Source: Acidobacteriaceae bacterium
Lineage (GTDB): Bacteria; Acidobacteriota; Terriglobia; Terriglobales; Acidobacteriaceae
Direction: 5' to 3'
DNA: 64,000 nucleotides
Assembly: GCA_025355505.1 (NCBI GenBank)
Contig: JANXZM010000100.1
Coordinates: forward strand, 62,001 to 126,000
A program made the translations under genes and the position numbers. Numbering within the stretch: the first letter of the stretch is position 1; each line of letters starts with the position of its first letter. Positions 24,597-35,600 of this stretch are shown here, piece by piece. The notes beneath the pieces were generated by a model. It saw nothing but the letters and a program-made list of their open reading frames with translations, was not told where the DNA came from and did not search any database.

Positions 24597-25348
24597 CAAG
24601 GCGCAAGTTTGGCGCACGGCGCGATGTTCACGATGTGCGGGATCGGATGTACCGGGCTTCTTCGCCGGCGCGTCCGGTCCCGCAAGATATGGACTTGCGA
24701 GAGTGGGGCGGACCGATCAAGGATCAGGGAGAGGAGGGCAGCTGCAGTGGGCATGCTTTTTCGTCGGCGCGTGAATGGATTGCGAGGAAGTATGAGAAGG
24801 CCTCGCCGACGCTGAGCGCGCAGTACCTGTATGTCGAGGAACTGATTGCCGATGGGACGTTCCCCAAAGATGAGGGCGCGATGCCGCGCACCGGGTGTCA
24901 GGTGCTCACGGCGAAAGGTTGCTGTGAAGCTTCGCTCTATCCGCATGTCGCGGGCAAGTTCGCCGCTCCAACGGCGGAGCAGGCGCAGAATGCGCTCAAG
25001 TACAAAACGGGAGCCTATCATCGGATTCCAAGCCTGGGCGATTTGCTGAGCTGCTTGGCCGACCCAACGCCGTGGGTGGTGCCGGTTGGCTTCAGGGTCT
25101 ATGAGTCATTCATGACGCAACAGGTGGCCGAGACTGGCATCATGCCGATGCCGAAACCGGGTGAGCAGCAGGAGGGCGGCCATGAAGTGCTTTGTCTTGG
25201 GTACAACATGGCGAACCACATGGCGCTTATGCAGAACAGTTGGGGAGAGAGATGGGGACAACGAGGGTACTTCTGGATGCCGTTTGAGGTGATCGCATCG
25301 GCGGAGACGGATCTTTGGATGGTGCATACTGGGGGACCGTGGAAGTGA
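24593..25348 (+). CDS. Papain-family (C1) cysteine peptidase
   Basis: The GTG at 24593 overlaps the lipoprotein stop, so expression is coupled. The 251-residue protein has the papain order: IKDQGEEGSCSGHAFSSA near residues 43-60 with the catalytic Cys (canonical QG.CGSCWAF, here with an altered flank), EGGHEVLCLGY near 195 with the catalytic His, and MQNSWGERWGQRGYFWMP near 212 with the Asn. It has no signal peptide and no long propeptide. C1 peptidases of this short bacterial type occur in phage and secretion islands; the target is unknown. Confidence 0.85.
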   Translation: MTRRKFGARRDVHDVRDRMYRASSPARPVPQDMDLREWGGPIKDQGEEGSCSGHAFSSAREWIARKYEKASPTLSAQYLYVEELIADGTFPKDEGAMPRTGCQVLTAKGCCEASLYPHVAGKFAAPTAEQAQNALKYKTGAYHRIPSLGDLLSCLADPTPWVVPVGFRVYESFMTQQVAETGIMPMPKPGEQQEGGHEVLCLGYNMANHMALMQNSWGERWGQRGYFWMPFEVIASAETDLWMVHTGGPWK

Positions 25349-25483
25349 TTGTGCGATCATTTCTTTTGTACAAAAAGTAAAGTTCACGAGCGAAGCAGCC
25401 TTATTCTCCAAGAAGCGATTTTTTCGATTCCTTTGCTTGCTTCCCCGATCCGTTGTGGTATACCATGCCCGGTTAAGTGAACT

Positions 25484-25558
25484 TTGGTAACGTTCCCCCT
25501 TTGAGTGGCATCTAAATTGCCTGCCGATGTGTGTTACTAGCTTGTCTTCGGTAACGTT
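25484..25558. promoter_or_regulatory. Repeated GGTAACGTT boxes upstream of the HicBA-like pair
   Basis: TTGGTAACGTT at 25484-25494 and CGGTAACGTT at 25549-25558 share nine bases and lie in the 280-bp gap before the HicB-like gene. A perfect GGTATACC palindrome lies about 25 bp further upstream. They could be operator sites for autoregulation, as is usual for such pairs. This is inference from spacing and repetition only. Confidence 0.35.
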
Positions 25559-25628
25559 GAGCGGTCTGCGGAATGATCGCAAAATCACTACAGGCCGATA
25601 AACTGTGCAGGGAGAGCCAGCGAGCGAT

Positions 25629-26162
25629 ATGTCGATGACCGAAGCGAAGGTCGATCTGAAGGAACATCCAATAATGATCACGCTCCAAGACGCCATCGCG
25701 GGAGAGGGTTTCTTGGCGCGCATCACAATGTATGGGCGCGCGCTCATGCGGATGGAAGATGATGGAAAGTGGTGGATGTACGGCGTGTCTCCTGCCGGGA
25801 TCGCTGTGTCTGGTAGCAACATAGACGAAGCTTTCCGGCGTTTTCGGAACAGGTACAAAGAGATATTGTTCGATATTGCACAGGAGAGTCAGGAGTTCGA
25901 AGAATTTAAAGCTGAGGTTGAGCGTTTCTTCAGCGAGGCGGATAGTGACAATGAAGATGAACGTCTGTGGGAGAGAGCCTTGACGGCTGTCCGCTGCGGA
26001 CCGGGGACACCGCCAGGTCCGTTCTCCAATCTGCCGCGACAGTCGCCGGAGACCAATCCGACTCAGATCAGAGTTGAACGCGTGGATGCAAACGCTAAGC
26101 CTCAGCATTTCATGCCAAGCGACAATGTGGTGGATACATATACTGTTGCCCGGGCTGCCTAG
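25629..26162 (+). CDS. HicB-like antitoxin candidate
   Basis: Start ATG 25629 (MSMTEAKVDLKEHP); GTG 25605 is an alternative. Residues about 13-70 show the HicB-like partial RNase H pattern: a strand pair (ARITMYGRALMRMEDDGKWWMYGV) then SPAGIAVSGSNIDEAFRRFRNRY, equivalent to the PG...G.T..EA segment of HicB. The region after it is acidic (AEVERFFSEADSDNEDERLW), and the tail is not recognised. The 177-residue size allows an extra C-terminal region. The HicA-like gene starts three bases after the stop. The usual hicA-hicB order is reversed here. Confidence 0.5.
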   Translation: MSMTEAKVDLKEHPIMITLQDAIAGEGFLARITMYGRALMRMEDDGKWWMYGVSPAGIAVSGSNIDEAFRRFRNRYKEILFDIAQESQEFEEFKAEVERFFSEADSDNEDERLWERALTAVRCGPGTPPGPFSNLPRQSPETNPTQIRVERVDANAKPQHFMPSDNVVDTYTVARAA

Positions 26163-26165
26163 TAG

Positions 26166-26387
26166 ATGTCGGCGAGCGTGGTCTACAACCAGGTCTTGCG
26201 AATGTTGCAGGATTGCGCTCATGGTTTTAGTGTGCGACTGGCGACTCATAGCCGAGTTGTGACCTTCGGCAGCAAGGTTTTTCGAGATTTGCCGAAGTTC
26301 GATAAGATTGAGCTTGGGCACATCCGTAAGATGGTCCGCCACCTCGGAATCAATCCAGAATGCGCCAAAAAACACGGCGTAATCTAA
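26166..26387 (+). CDS. HicA-like toxin candidate
   Basis: The 73-residue protein (MSASVVYNQVLRMLQDCAHGFSV... THSRVVTFGSKVF... IELGHIRKMVRHLGI) has the layout of the HicA double-stranded RNA-binding fold: a first helix, a strand with a His corresponding to the GSHH catalytic position, and the final G.IR.ML...GI helix. The usual GSH is here ATHS, so the catalytic His is present but its flank is altered. HicA proteins are mRNA interferases. It is spaced three bases from the HicB-like gene and convergent with glnS. Confidence 0.5.
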   Translation: MSASVVYNQVLRMLQDCAHGFSVRLATHSRVVTFGSKVFRDLPKFDKIELGHIRKMVRHLGINPECAKKHGVI

Positions 26388-26408
26388 TGACGTCTGGGAT
26401 CGAAGAAT

Positions 26409-28154
<1,746 letters not shown>

Positions 28155-28317
28155 GCTGTTGGTATTTTATATGGGGAGAGTGGATTCGCGGCTTTTGGCC
28201 GCCTCCCGGCTGCAATGCGGCCATCATCGCCGGTGAATCAAGCTCGTGATAATCTGCGTCGAGGGAACCTAACCCGGTCAGCGTATACGCTTGGCGGGCG
28301 GCGTGATTCAATCTTTC

Positions 28318-29748
28318 ATGGCAAATTGCGTTCAATGCGGTCGTCAGCTCCCAGCCCTTACCTTCGGTAAGAAGCTTTGCCAGTGGTGCGTGCAGCATGA
28401 AGCGGCGCAGCGCGGCGAGGATTCTCCCATTCAGCGAGTCGAACCGGCACCGTGGAAGCGGCAGCAGTCCAGCTCGATGGTGGTTACTCAGGCTATTTTC
28501 GGCATCAATGTTGCGGTGTTTGTCGCCATGACGCTGGCTGGCGTTTCGCTGACCTCGCCAACCACGGGGGAGCTGTGGCATTGGGGAGCGAATTATGGAT
28601 TGCTCACCATCGGCGGCCAGTGGTGGAGGTTGTTGAGCTGTGTCTTCGTGCACATCGGCATCATCCACATCGCGTTCAATATGTGGTGTCTGTGGGGTCT
28701 GGGCAAGCTCGCCGAGGCGATTTACGACCATTGGACGTTTGGCGCGGCTTACCTGATCACGGGCGCATCGGCGAGTGTAGCGAGCCTCGCCTGGAATCCG
28801 GGTGGCACAAGCGCGGGAGCCTCCGGAGCAATCTTTGGGATTGCCGGAGCACTGATCGCGTCGTTTTACCTGGGCGAATTCTCCCTGCCAAAAGCGGCGG
28901 TGGCGGGCTTGCTGCGAAGTGTGCTGATGTTTGCCGGTTACAACCTGGTGTTTGGAGCCATGTCGCATCGCACCGATAACGCGGCTCACGTTGGCGGGCT
29001 GGTATCGGGATTGATTTTTGGCGCGCTCATCGCCCGGGTTGCTCCACAACGCGATGACGCGGTACGGCGCGTGGGCGTGCTTTTCGCCGGGATTGTGCTG
29101 GTCTATGGCGGCGCGGCGTGGTTGCATCATTCGCACGCATACGTCCTGCATGCGGCAACCGGGCAGAGGCTGCTCACCGAAAGGAAGACCGAGCAGGCCA
29201 TTGCGGAGTTACAGACTGCGGTCCAGCAACGACCAGGGTATGCGCCGGCGCACTACGCGCTGGCGCGCGCATATTGGGTAAAGGGCGACTTCGCGAGCGC
29301 GGAAGGCGAACTGAAGCGCGTCATCGAGCTGAAACCGAAGGATGAAGGGGCGTACTTTTACCTGGGTATGACTTACCTGGAACAGAAGCGTTCGCAGCCG
29401 GCGCGAGAGATGTTTACGCAATTACTCAGGGTGAATCCAAATAGCGCCGACGGTCATTTTGGGTTGGGAGCAGTTTCGGCAATTGAGCGAAAATATCCTG
29501 AGGCCATCGAGGAATACCAGCTGACGGCGAAGCTCAATCCGGACTACGATGGCGTTTATCAGGAGATCGGCTTGTTACAGGCCCGGCTCAAGCTCTATGA
29601 CGATGCCATCGCATCCTTTCTGAAGCAGCAGAAAAGTGGGGACAATCCCGAAAACGAAAACGCCCTGGCCAGCGTCTATGAGGCGAAGGGAATGCATCGC
29701 GAAGCTGAGGAAGCCAGCCAGAGAGCCGAGCAGTTTCAGGACCATTAA
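28318..29748 (+). CDS. Rhomboid-family intramembrane protease with zinc ribbon and TPR tail
   Basis: ATG 28318 is chosen (MANCVQCGRQLP); a TTG lies nine codons upstream. Residues 1-30 carry two CxxC pairs (CVQCG, CQWC), a probable zinc ribbon. The rhomboid core has HIGIIHIAFNMWCLWGLG, the catalytic serine in GASGAIFG (near 168) and the catalytic histidine in NAAHVGGLVSG (near 224), within six membrane segments. From about residue 285, TPR repeats follow (AIAELQTAVQQRPGYAPAHY, AEGELKRVIELKPKDEGAYF). It should cut membrane proteins, with the TPR arm possibly presenting partners. Confidence 0.9.
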   Translation: MANCVQCGRQLPALTFGKKLCQWCVQHEAAQRGEDSPIQRVEPAPWKRQQSSSMVVTQAIFGINVAVFVAMTLAGVSLTSPTTGELWHWGANYGLLTIGGQWWRLLSCVFVHIGIIHIAFNMWCLWGLGKLAEAIYDHWTFGAAYLITGASASVASLAWNPGGTSAGASGAIFGIAGALIASFYLGEFSLPKAAVAGLLRSVLMFAGYNLVFGAMSHRTDNAAHVGGLVSGLIFGALIARVAPQRDDAVRRVGVLFAGIVLVYGGAAWLHHSHAYVLHAATGQRLLTERKTEQAIAELQTAVQQRPGYAPAHYALARAYWVKGDFASAEGELKRVIELKPKDEGAYFYLGMTYLEQKRSQPAREMFTQLLRVNPNSADGHFGLGAVSAIERKYPEAIEEYQLTAKLNPDYDGVYQEIGLLQARLKLYDDAIASFLKQQKSGDNPENENALASVYEAKGMHREAEEASQRAEQFQDH

Positions 29749-29810
29749 AATATTGGTTCCTTACTTTGAACATACTCGGCAATCTCGAACAAGTTCCTCG
29801 GCCGGGATAT

Positions 29811-30518
29811 TCATCCAAGCCATTTCGTGAATTTTGACTGCGGCCAAGGAGGAGTCTTCATCCACGACGTATCCGGAAGCGGCAGTTTCATTGCGTCCTG
29901 GACCGTCAGCCAGCCTTTCGGAAGAGCAAGATCGCTTACGGTTCCACGCTGAGTAATCCAGGAAAAGCTGCGCTGCTGTTCGCTTTTTTCTGCAACTTCG
30001 AGGGCAATTCTGCAATCCTGGCTTACGTAGTTCAGGACAGTCTCACATTTGCCATCTTTCCATAGCTGCGGCACTTTCCAACCCTCTACCCCATCTGGCT
30101 TACCGATCCCGATTGCTTTCCCAGCCGGATCAAGCCCGACACAAAATCCCTTACAGCAAAAAACCTGAAACATCATGTCGACGTGAGCAACGGCAAGCTT
30201 CCTGCAGTCACTTAGGCGGCCGGATTCTTCCGCCAGGATATCGAAGTCGAATTCCAGGTTATTATGGGTCACTATCGTGTAACCGTTGTTGACTTGATCT
30301 GTAAGAAAATCTACAAGATCAGACAAATCGTCCTTGCACATTTGGGCAGAAGGGATGCCACTGGCATCTTTTGAATCGAACAATTGCGGTATCGTCTTGT
30401 CGGTCCCCAGTGCCGCCGCGCAGCAAATCCCCAATGGGCGGTGTGCCAAAATGTCGGGGACATCACGGGGAAGAACCTTGGCTGTCTCGATGTCAAACGC
30501 TAGGTATTTTCGTTTCAT
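29811..30518 (-). CDS. DEDD-type 3'-5' exonuclease
   Basis: The 235-residue protein starts MKRKYLAFDIETAKVLP: DIET is exonuclease motif I. THNNLEFDFDIL near 100 is motif II (N...FD), and NYVSQDCRIALEVA near 180 is motif III with a Tyr and Asp (DEDDy type). It lacks polymerase or helicase domains, so it is a stand-alone nuclease like the predicted PolB-related exonucleases. It is convergent with the rhomboid gene, with a 62-base gap. Whether it acts on DNA or RNA cannot be seen. Confidence 0.82.
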   Translation of the reverse strand: MKRKYLAFDIETAKVLPRDVPDILAHRPLGICCAAALGTDKTIPQLFDSKDASGIPSAQMCKDDLSDLVDFLTDQVNNGYTIVTHNNLEFDFDILAEESGRLSDCRKLAVAHVDMMFQVFCCKGFCVGLDPAGKAIGIGKPDGVEGWKVPQLWKDGKCETVLNYVSQDCRIALEVAEKSEQQRSFSWITQRGTVSDLALPKGWLTVQDAMKLPLPDTSWMKTPPWPQSKFTKWLG

Positions 30519-30623
30519 GGGAGGCAGCTACGCGCGCTCTTTCGCGCCATCTTACCACCCCCGCCCGATTGCCACGCGTCCTTACGTGGCTACGGAACTT
30601 CACCCTACCCGGCTAAACTCTAG

Positions 30624-30776
30624 CTACTTTCCCGGGATCGTCGCCATGCTGGCTGCACCATGGTTCTGAAAACCACGGTACGCGATCCAGCCCATGGAAA
30701 CCGCTCCAGCCATGCCAATCAGAACAAAATAGAGGGCAAGGCGCCCAGGCCATAACTTGTAACTTGTGTATTCCAT
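30624..30776 (-). CDS. 50-residue single-span membrane protein
   Basis: Start at 30776 (MEYTSYKLWPGRLALYFVLI), chosen because GGAGGAAAG lies seven bases upstream on the minus strand, one of the better ribosome binding sites in the window. Residues 12-35 are one hydrophobic segment, followed by a short tail (RGFQNHGAASMATIPGK). No family is recognised. It lies between the exonuclease and gltX, all on the minus strand. Confidence 0.5.
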   Translation of the reverse strand: MEYTSYKLWPGRLALYFVLIGMAGAVSMGWIAYRGFQNHGAASMATIPGK

Positions 30777-30881
30777 CGTCTGACTTTCCTCCAGCGTAAG
30801 CTCTTCCCGATAAAACAAGAGGCATTCGGAAAAGATGAGGATTATACACGCGAGCGCAAATGTTTTTCCCGAAAACCGTGC

Positions 30882-32333
30882 TTACTGGATTTTCTGAAGC
30901 GCCAGCTCAATTCTTGCCAGAGTGGTTTCCCGCCCCAGCACTTCCAGCGTTTCGAATAATGGCGGGGCGTTCTTGCGGCCGCAGACGGCTACGCGGATGG
31001 GCTGAAACATTTGGCCAGCCTTTGCACCCATCTCCAGAGCAGCGGCGCGGAGGGTTTGGTCCAGGGGGTCGTGCTTGAATTCAGTTTGTGCCAGGACTTC
31101 TCGAGCGCGGGTCAAGATTTTGAGCGCCATGGCGGTGTCGCCCTTCTGTGGGATGAGCTCGGCTGGGTCGTAGGGTGGGAGCTGGTCCACGAAGAAAAAG
31201 TCGGCGGCGGTGAGGACGTCGCGGAGAAGTTTAATGCGCTCGCGGATGAGCGGGGTAATGGCATGCATTTGTTCCGGAGCGATTGAAAATCCGGCGGCGT
31301 GCACAACGGGGAGCAAGCGGGCGCTGAGCTCATCGACGGAGAGGGCGCGGATGTGCTCGGCATTGAGCCAGAGGGCTTTGGGGTCGAAGGTTTCGTCGGG
31401 AGTGGCGGCGGGCTCCTTGAAATTCACCACGGCGTTAGAGCGGTTGATGCCTTCGAGAGAGAAAGCATCGGTGAGTTCCTGGCGGGTCATTTTTTCGCGA
31501 TCGTCTTTTGGCGACCAGCCTAGCAGGCATAAAAAATTGATGAAGGCTTCGGGGAGGAATCCGGCGTCGCGGTAGGTGGTGACGCTTACCACTGGACCAT
31601 GGCGGCGCTTGGAGAGCTTCGATCCGTCGGGGGCGACGAGCAGCGGAAGATGCGCGAACTGTGGCGGCTTGGCGCCAGCGCCTTCGAAAATGAGCGCGTG
31701 CTTGTAGGTGTTCGAGAGATGGTCCTGACCGCGGATGACGTGGCTGATACGGAGGTCGATGTCGTCGGCACAGGAGGCGAGATGGTAGGTGGGCATGGCG
31801 TCGGAGCGGAGGAGCGCGAAGTCTTCGATGTCGTCGGCGGATTTGATTTGCTCGCCGTAGACCGCATCATTGAAGCGGACTGGTTCGCCGGTGCCGCGGG
31901 GGACACGGAAGCGGAGCGCGAAGGACTCTCCGGCAGCGGCTCGGCGGTCGCTCTCGGCACGGGAAAGTTCGCGCATGCCAGGATTGAAGAGCCAAGTTTG
32001 ATTGGCGCCGGATTTTTCGCTGTCGCCGGTGTGGGCGGGGGTGAAGTCGCGGTAGGCCAGGCCCTTCTGAAAGATGGCGTCGGCGATCTGGCGGTGCAGG
32101 GCCAGCCGTTCGGATTGCTTGTATTCCTCATCCCAACCAAGGTCGAGCCAGCGCAGACCTTCGAAGATGGAGTTGACGGAGGCGTCGGTGTTGCGCTCGA
32201 CATCGGTGTCATCGAGTCGCAGAACCAAGGTTCCTCTGTTGCGACGGGCGTAGAGCCAGTTGAAGATGAAGGTGCGAGCACTGCCGACGTGCAGAAACCC
32301 GGTGGGAGACGGAGCGAATCGAACGCGAAGCAT
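30882..32333 (-). CDS. gltX: Glutamyl-tRNA synthetase
   Basis: The 483-residue protein begins [20 protein letters not shown], with HVGS as the HIGH motif (residues 15-18). [10 protein letters not shown] near 238 is the KMSKS motif. [35 protein letters not shown] and [19 protein letters not shown] are standard GluRS segments. The C-terminal helical anticodon-binding domain is complete. With GlnRS encoded nearby, this enzyme is expected to charge only tRNA-Glu, but specificity cannot be read directly from sequence. Confidence 0.96.
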   Translation of the reverse strand: MLRVRFAPSPTGFLHVGSARTFIFNWLYARRNRGTLVLRLDDTDVERNTDASVNSIFEGLRWLDLGWDEEYKQSERLALHRQIADAIFQKGLAYRDFTPAHTGDSEKSGANQTWLFNPGMRELSRAESDRRAAAGESFALRFRVPRGTGEPVRFNDAVYGEQIKSADDIEDFALLRSDAMPTYHLASCADDIDLRISHVIRGQDHLSNTYKHALIFEGAGAKPPQFAHLPLLVAPDGSKLSKRRHGPVVSVTTYRDAGFLPEAFINFLCLLGWSPKDDREKMTRQELTDAFSLEGINRSNAVVNFKEPAATPDETFDPKALWLNAEHIRALSVDELSARLLPVVHAAGFSIAPEQMHAITPLIRERIKLLRDVLTAADFFFVDQLPPYDPAELIPQKGDTAMALKILTRAREVLAQTEFKHDPLDQTLRAAALEMGAKAGQMFQPIRVAVCGRKNAPPLFETLEVLGRETTLARIELALQKIQ

Positions 32334-32687
32334 AACTTCTGAGTATAGCGGGATTGCGATTTTGGCTGCTAGCAGCCAGCGGTGACGAAATTATTCCGCC
32401 TGTAAAGACGGGGCTTACCCTGTCTCGCCGCGGGAGCCGCGGCAAGCCGCGTCTCCACGGGCAATTAGACTGGTTACCAACAGGTTACGAAGGTAACTGT
32501 TTGGGAGAAGATCGTAGTAGCGGCATCGCATCTCATAAGAAGATACTTTCTGAAAACGCCGTGCCCAGGGCGGAACCTGCCGGAAGACACCTGTTGTTTC
32601 GATCTGTCTGGTATGACAGGATTAGGCCTACCAGAGTTCCATCCGGGCCACAATTTACGAGTGACGAAGAACGAGGAAAACTGACCC
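32334..32687. other. 354-bp divergent intergenic region
   Basis: This region lies between divergent gltX and the GGDEF sensor gene, so both promoters should be here. It contains a palindromic dispersed element (32405-32456: agacggggcttaccctgtct, then gccgcggcaagccgcgtctc) and a GGTTACGAAGGTAACT palindrome near 32481-32496 that could bind a regulator. I could not pick -10/-35 boxes with confidence. Confidence 0.5.
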
Positions 32688-35600
32688 ATGTATAGCGTTG
32701 CCACAGGTCTGGTGCTGATTCCTGGGGCCGTGGCCCTGCTGGTGCTTCTCGTCTTCACCTACCTGCACGAGCAAAACCGTCACAACTATTTTCGCGCGTG
32801 GCAACTAGCGTGGGCGGCATATACGCTGCACTACGCACTGAAGGCAGTCGAATATTTTTATGCCCCTTCCGCGTTACTGTTTTTTCTAAGCTCGCTGCTG
32901 CTGGTGGGCATGGCCATTTGCATCTTCGTTTCGACCCGGCTGATGAAGGAACCATTCCAGCTGAAATGGTATGACGTTGCACTGGCGGTGACCGGGGTTC
33001 TGCTTGCCTATGTGAGCTTGCGGGCACAAATGGCAGGCGGGGTATTCAGCGAGAGAGCAACTAAGTTACCGATCTACTTGCAATTGGACGTGGGGTTGGC
33101 GGCGACGCTGCTCTATTGCTCGTTCCATTTTTACCGTTACGCTTTTCGGAGAAATTCCGTGGCCTTCCGGACGCTCGCATTTTCGCTGGCGCTGTGGGCG
33201 GCGCTGATGGGTGCGGGACAGCTCCATCAACCTTTCCTCGATGTTGTCGGCCAACTGGGAGGTTTCCTGGGGCCGATTCCGCAAATGCTGCTGGCCATCG
33301 CGATGGTCATGGTGCTGTTTGAAAACGAGCGCAATGCCGTGCAGGAAAACGCGTTGGCATTTTCGACCCTGGGCGTGGATCCGCGACGATTGCTTTCGGC
33401 GTCTGACCTGACGCCGAGCTTGCAGACTTTTGTGGAGCGCTTAGTCGCGCCGCTGCCTTCGCGCCGCGCCGTTTTTTTTGTTGCCCAGCAATGGCGCGGC
33501 ACCTTGCCCTCGGTACAGAAAGGCTTCTCCGCCGAGTTTGTTGAAAAACTGCAAAGAACCCAGGCCGGGGACTATGTCGCCGAGCTTGCCTACAGGCGTG
33601 GGGGAGTGGTCACATTCCGCAATCTCGCCGAACTGGAAGAGCCTTTGCCGGCGCTTTCCGGAGGAAAGTTCGAGGCCTGCAAGCAAACGCTGCTGGCCGA
33701 GGGAATCACCGACTTGATGGCGGTCAGCCTGCAAACGCGGGAGCACAACTTCGGAGTCCTTCTTTTTCCGCACGCGGAACGGCGGATGTTCGGCTCTTCG
33801 AATTTGCGTTTGCTGATCGGGTTGGCGCTGCAGATCGCGCTCACCCTGGAAAATTATGTAATTATGCACGAAGCGCAGCGGCGAACCAAGGAATACGAAC
33901 TGCTCACCGAGATCGGGCAGGCCATCAGTTCTCACCTCAACCAGGACGAGGTGCTGCGTACCGTCCAGGTGGAGCTGGGCCAGATTTGCGACACCAGTAC
34001 TTTCTACATCGCGTTTCAGGAAGAAGATGAGATTCACTTCGAACTCGAGATCGAACGCGGCATAGTTCTTCCCAAGCGTTCGCGCAAGGTCGGTAATGGA
34101 TTGACTGAGCACATCATCAGGACGGGGGAGCCGCTGCTGATTGAGTCCGATCTTGAACAGATGCGGTCAAAACTGGGAGTTGATTTTGTGCCTCCGCAGC
34201 CCGCCCGGTCGTTCTGCGCCGTGCCCATTTTTCTCGGCGGCAAACCTGCGGGCGTGATGGCAGCGTTGAGTACGGAGCGGGAATCGCAGTTCCAGCCAAG
34301 GGATCTCGAGGTCATGCAAACCGCAGCCGGTCAACTGGGGGTGGCGGTCGAGAATGCGCGGTTGTTTACCGAAGAGCAGCGCCGCGCCCGGCATCTCGCG
34401 TTTCTTAACAACATTTCGAAAATGGCGATCTCCAGCGAAGATGCCGAGCAGATGATGGCCGACATCGTACGCGAGATCCAGAAGAACTTTCGCTACGATC
34501 ACATCGGCATCGGCATCATGGACTACATCACGAAGGATATCGAGATCAAAGCCGAGGCGGGAACGACATCGCAAACCCTGGGCCGCCGCATCGCGGTGGG
34601 CAGCGGAGTTCTGGGAAAGGTCGCGCGCACCGGCGTGAGCGCGCTGGTGCAAAACGCCGGCCCTGGACAGCTCGCCGGGGTGCTGCCGGAGTCGCGGGCG
34701 GTGCTCTGCCTGCCGATCAGTTACGGAGAGTCGCTGCTGGGCGTGCTCAACGTGGAGAGCCGGGATGAGAATGCGTTCGCGCCGCAGGATGTTCTGATTC
34801 TGAATACGCTGGCCGATCTTCTGGCGACGGCGTTGCACAACTCCTTCGTCTTCCGGAAGCTGCAGCAGCAATCCATCACCGATGGCTTGACCGGCATCAA
34901 GACGAGACGCTTTTTCTGGGAGGCGCTGAGCTCCGAGTGGAAGCGCGCATCCCGTTCGGGCCGGGCTTTCTCGGTGGTGCTGATGGACTTGGATAAGTTC
35001 AAAGAAGTCAACGATTCGCTAGGCCACCTGGAAGGCGATCTGGTGCTGGCTCGCGTTGGCCGGCTGCTCGAACAGAAATGCCGCCAGTCGAACGTGGTTG
35101 CCCGCTACGGCGGAGACGAATTCATTATCCTCATGCCTGAAACCGGAATCGAGCAGGCGCAGGTGCTGGCGGAAAGATTGCGGCTGTGGCTGGCCACCGA
35201 TCCCATGCTGGAAGAGCACCACATCACCGGCAGCTTTGGGGTCGCGAGTTTCCCGGTGCATGGATTTTCCATGGAGGGCCTGATTCGCGTGGCGGATGCC
35301 GGCATGTACGTGGCCAAGCACGCGGGCGGCAACCAGGTTTCCACCTCCGATGCATTCGGCGAAGGTCCCGCTGTCCAGCGACAGCTTGTCTCGGGTTATA
35401 TCGAAGGGTTTCTGCAGCGCGAGCATAACGGGCCCGAGCATTTGGAAGAACTGGTCACCACGCTCCGCAAACTATGCGGACACGAGGATGATACGGATCA
35501 GAGGGCGATGAAGGAGGCCATCGAAGCCTTGTCGCATGCCGCCGAATTCAGGGAGCAAAACGCTGCGGGACATGGCGAGCAATGTGGCCATTATGCGGGC

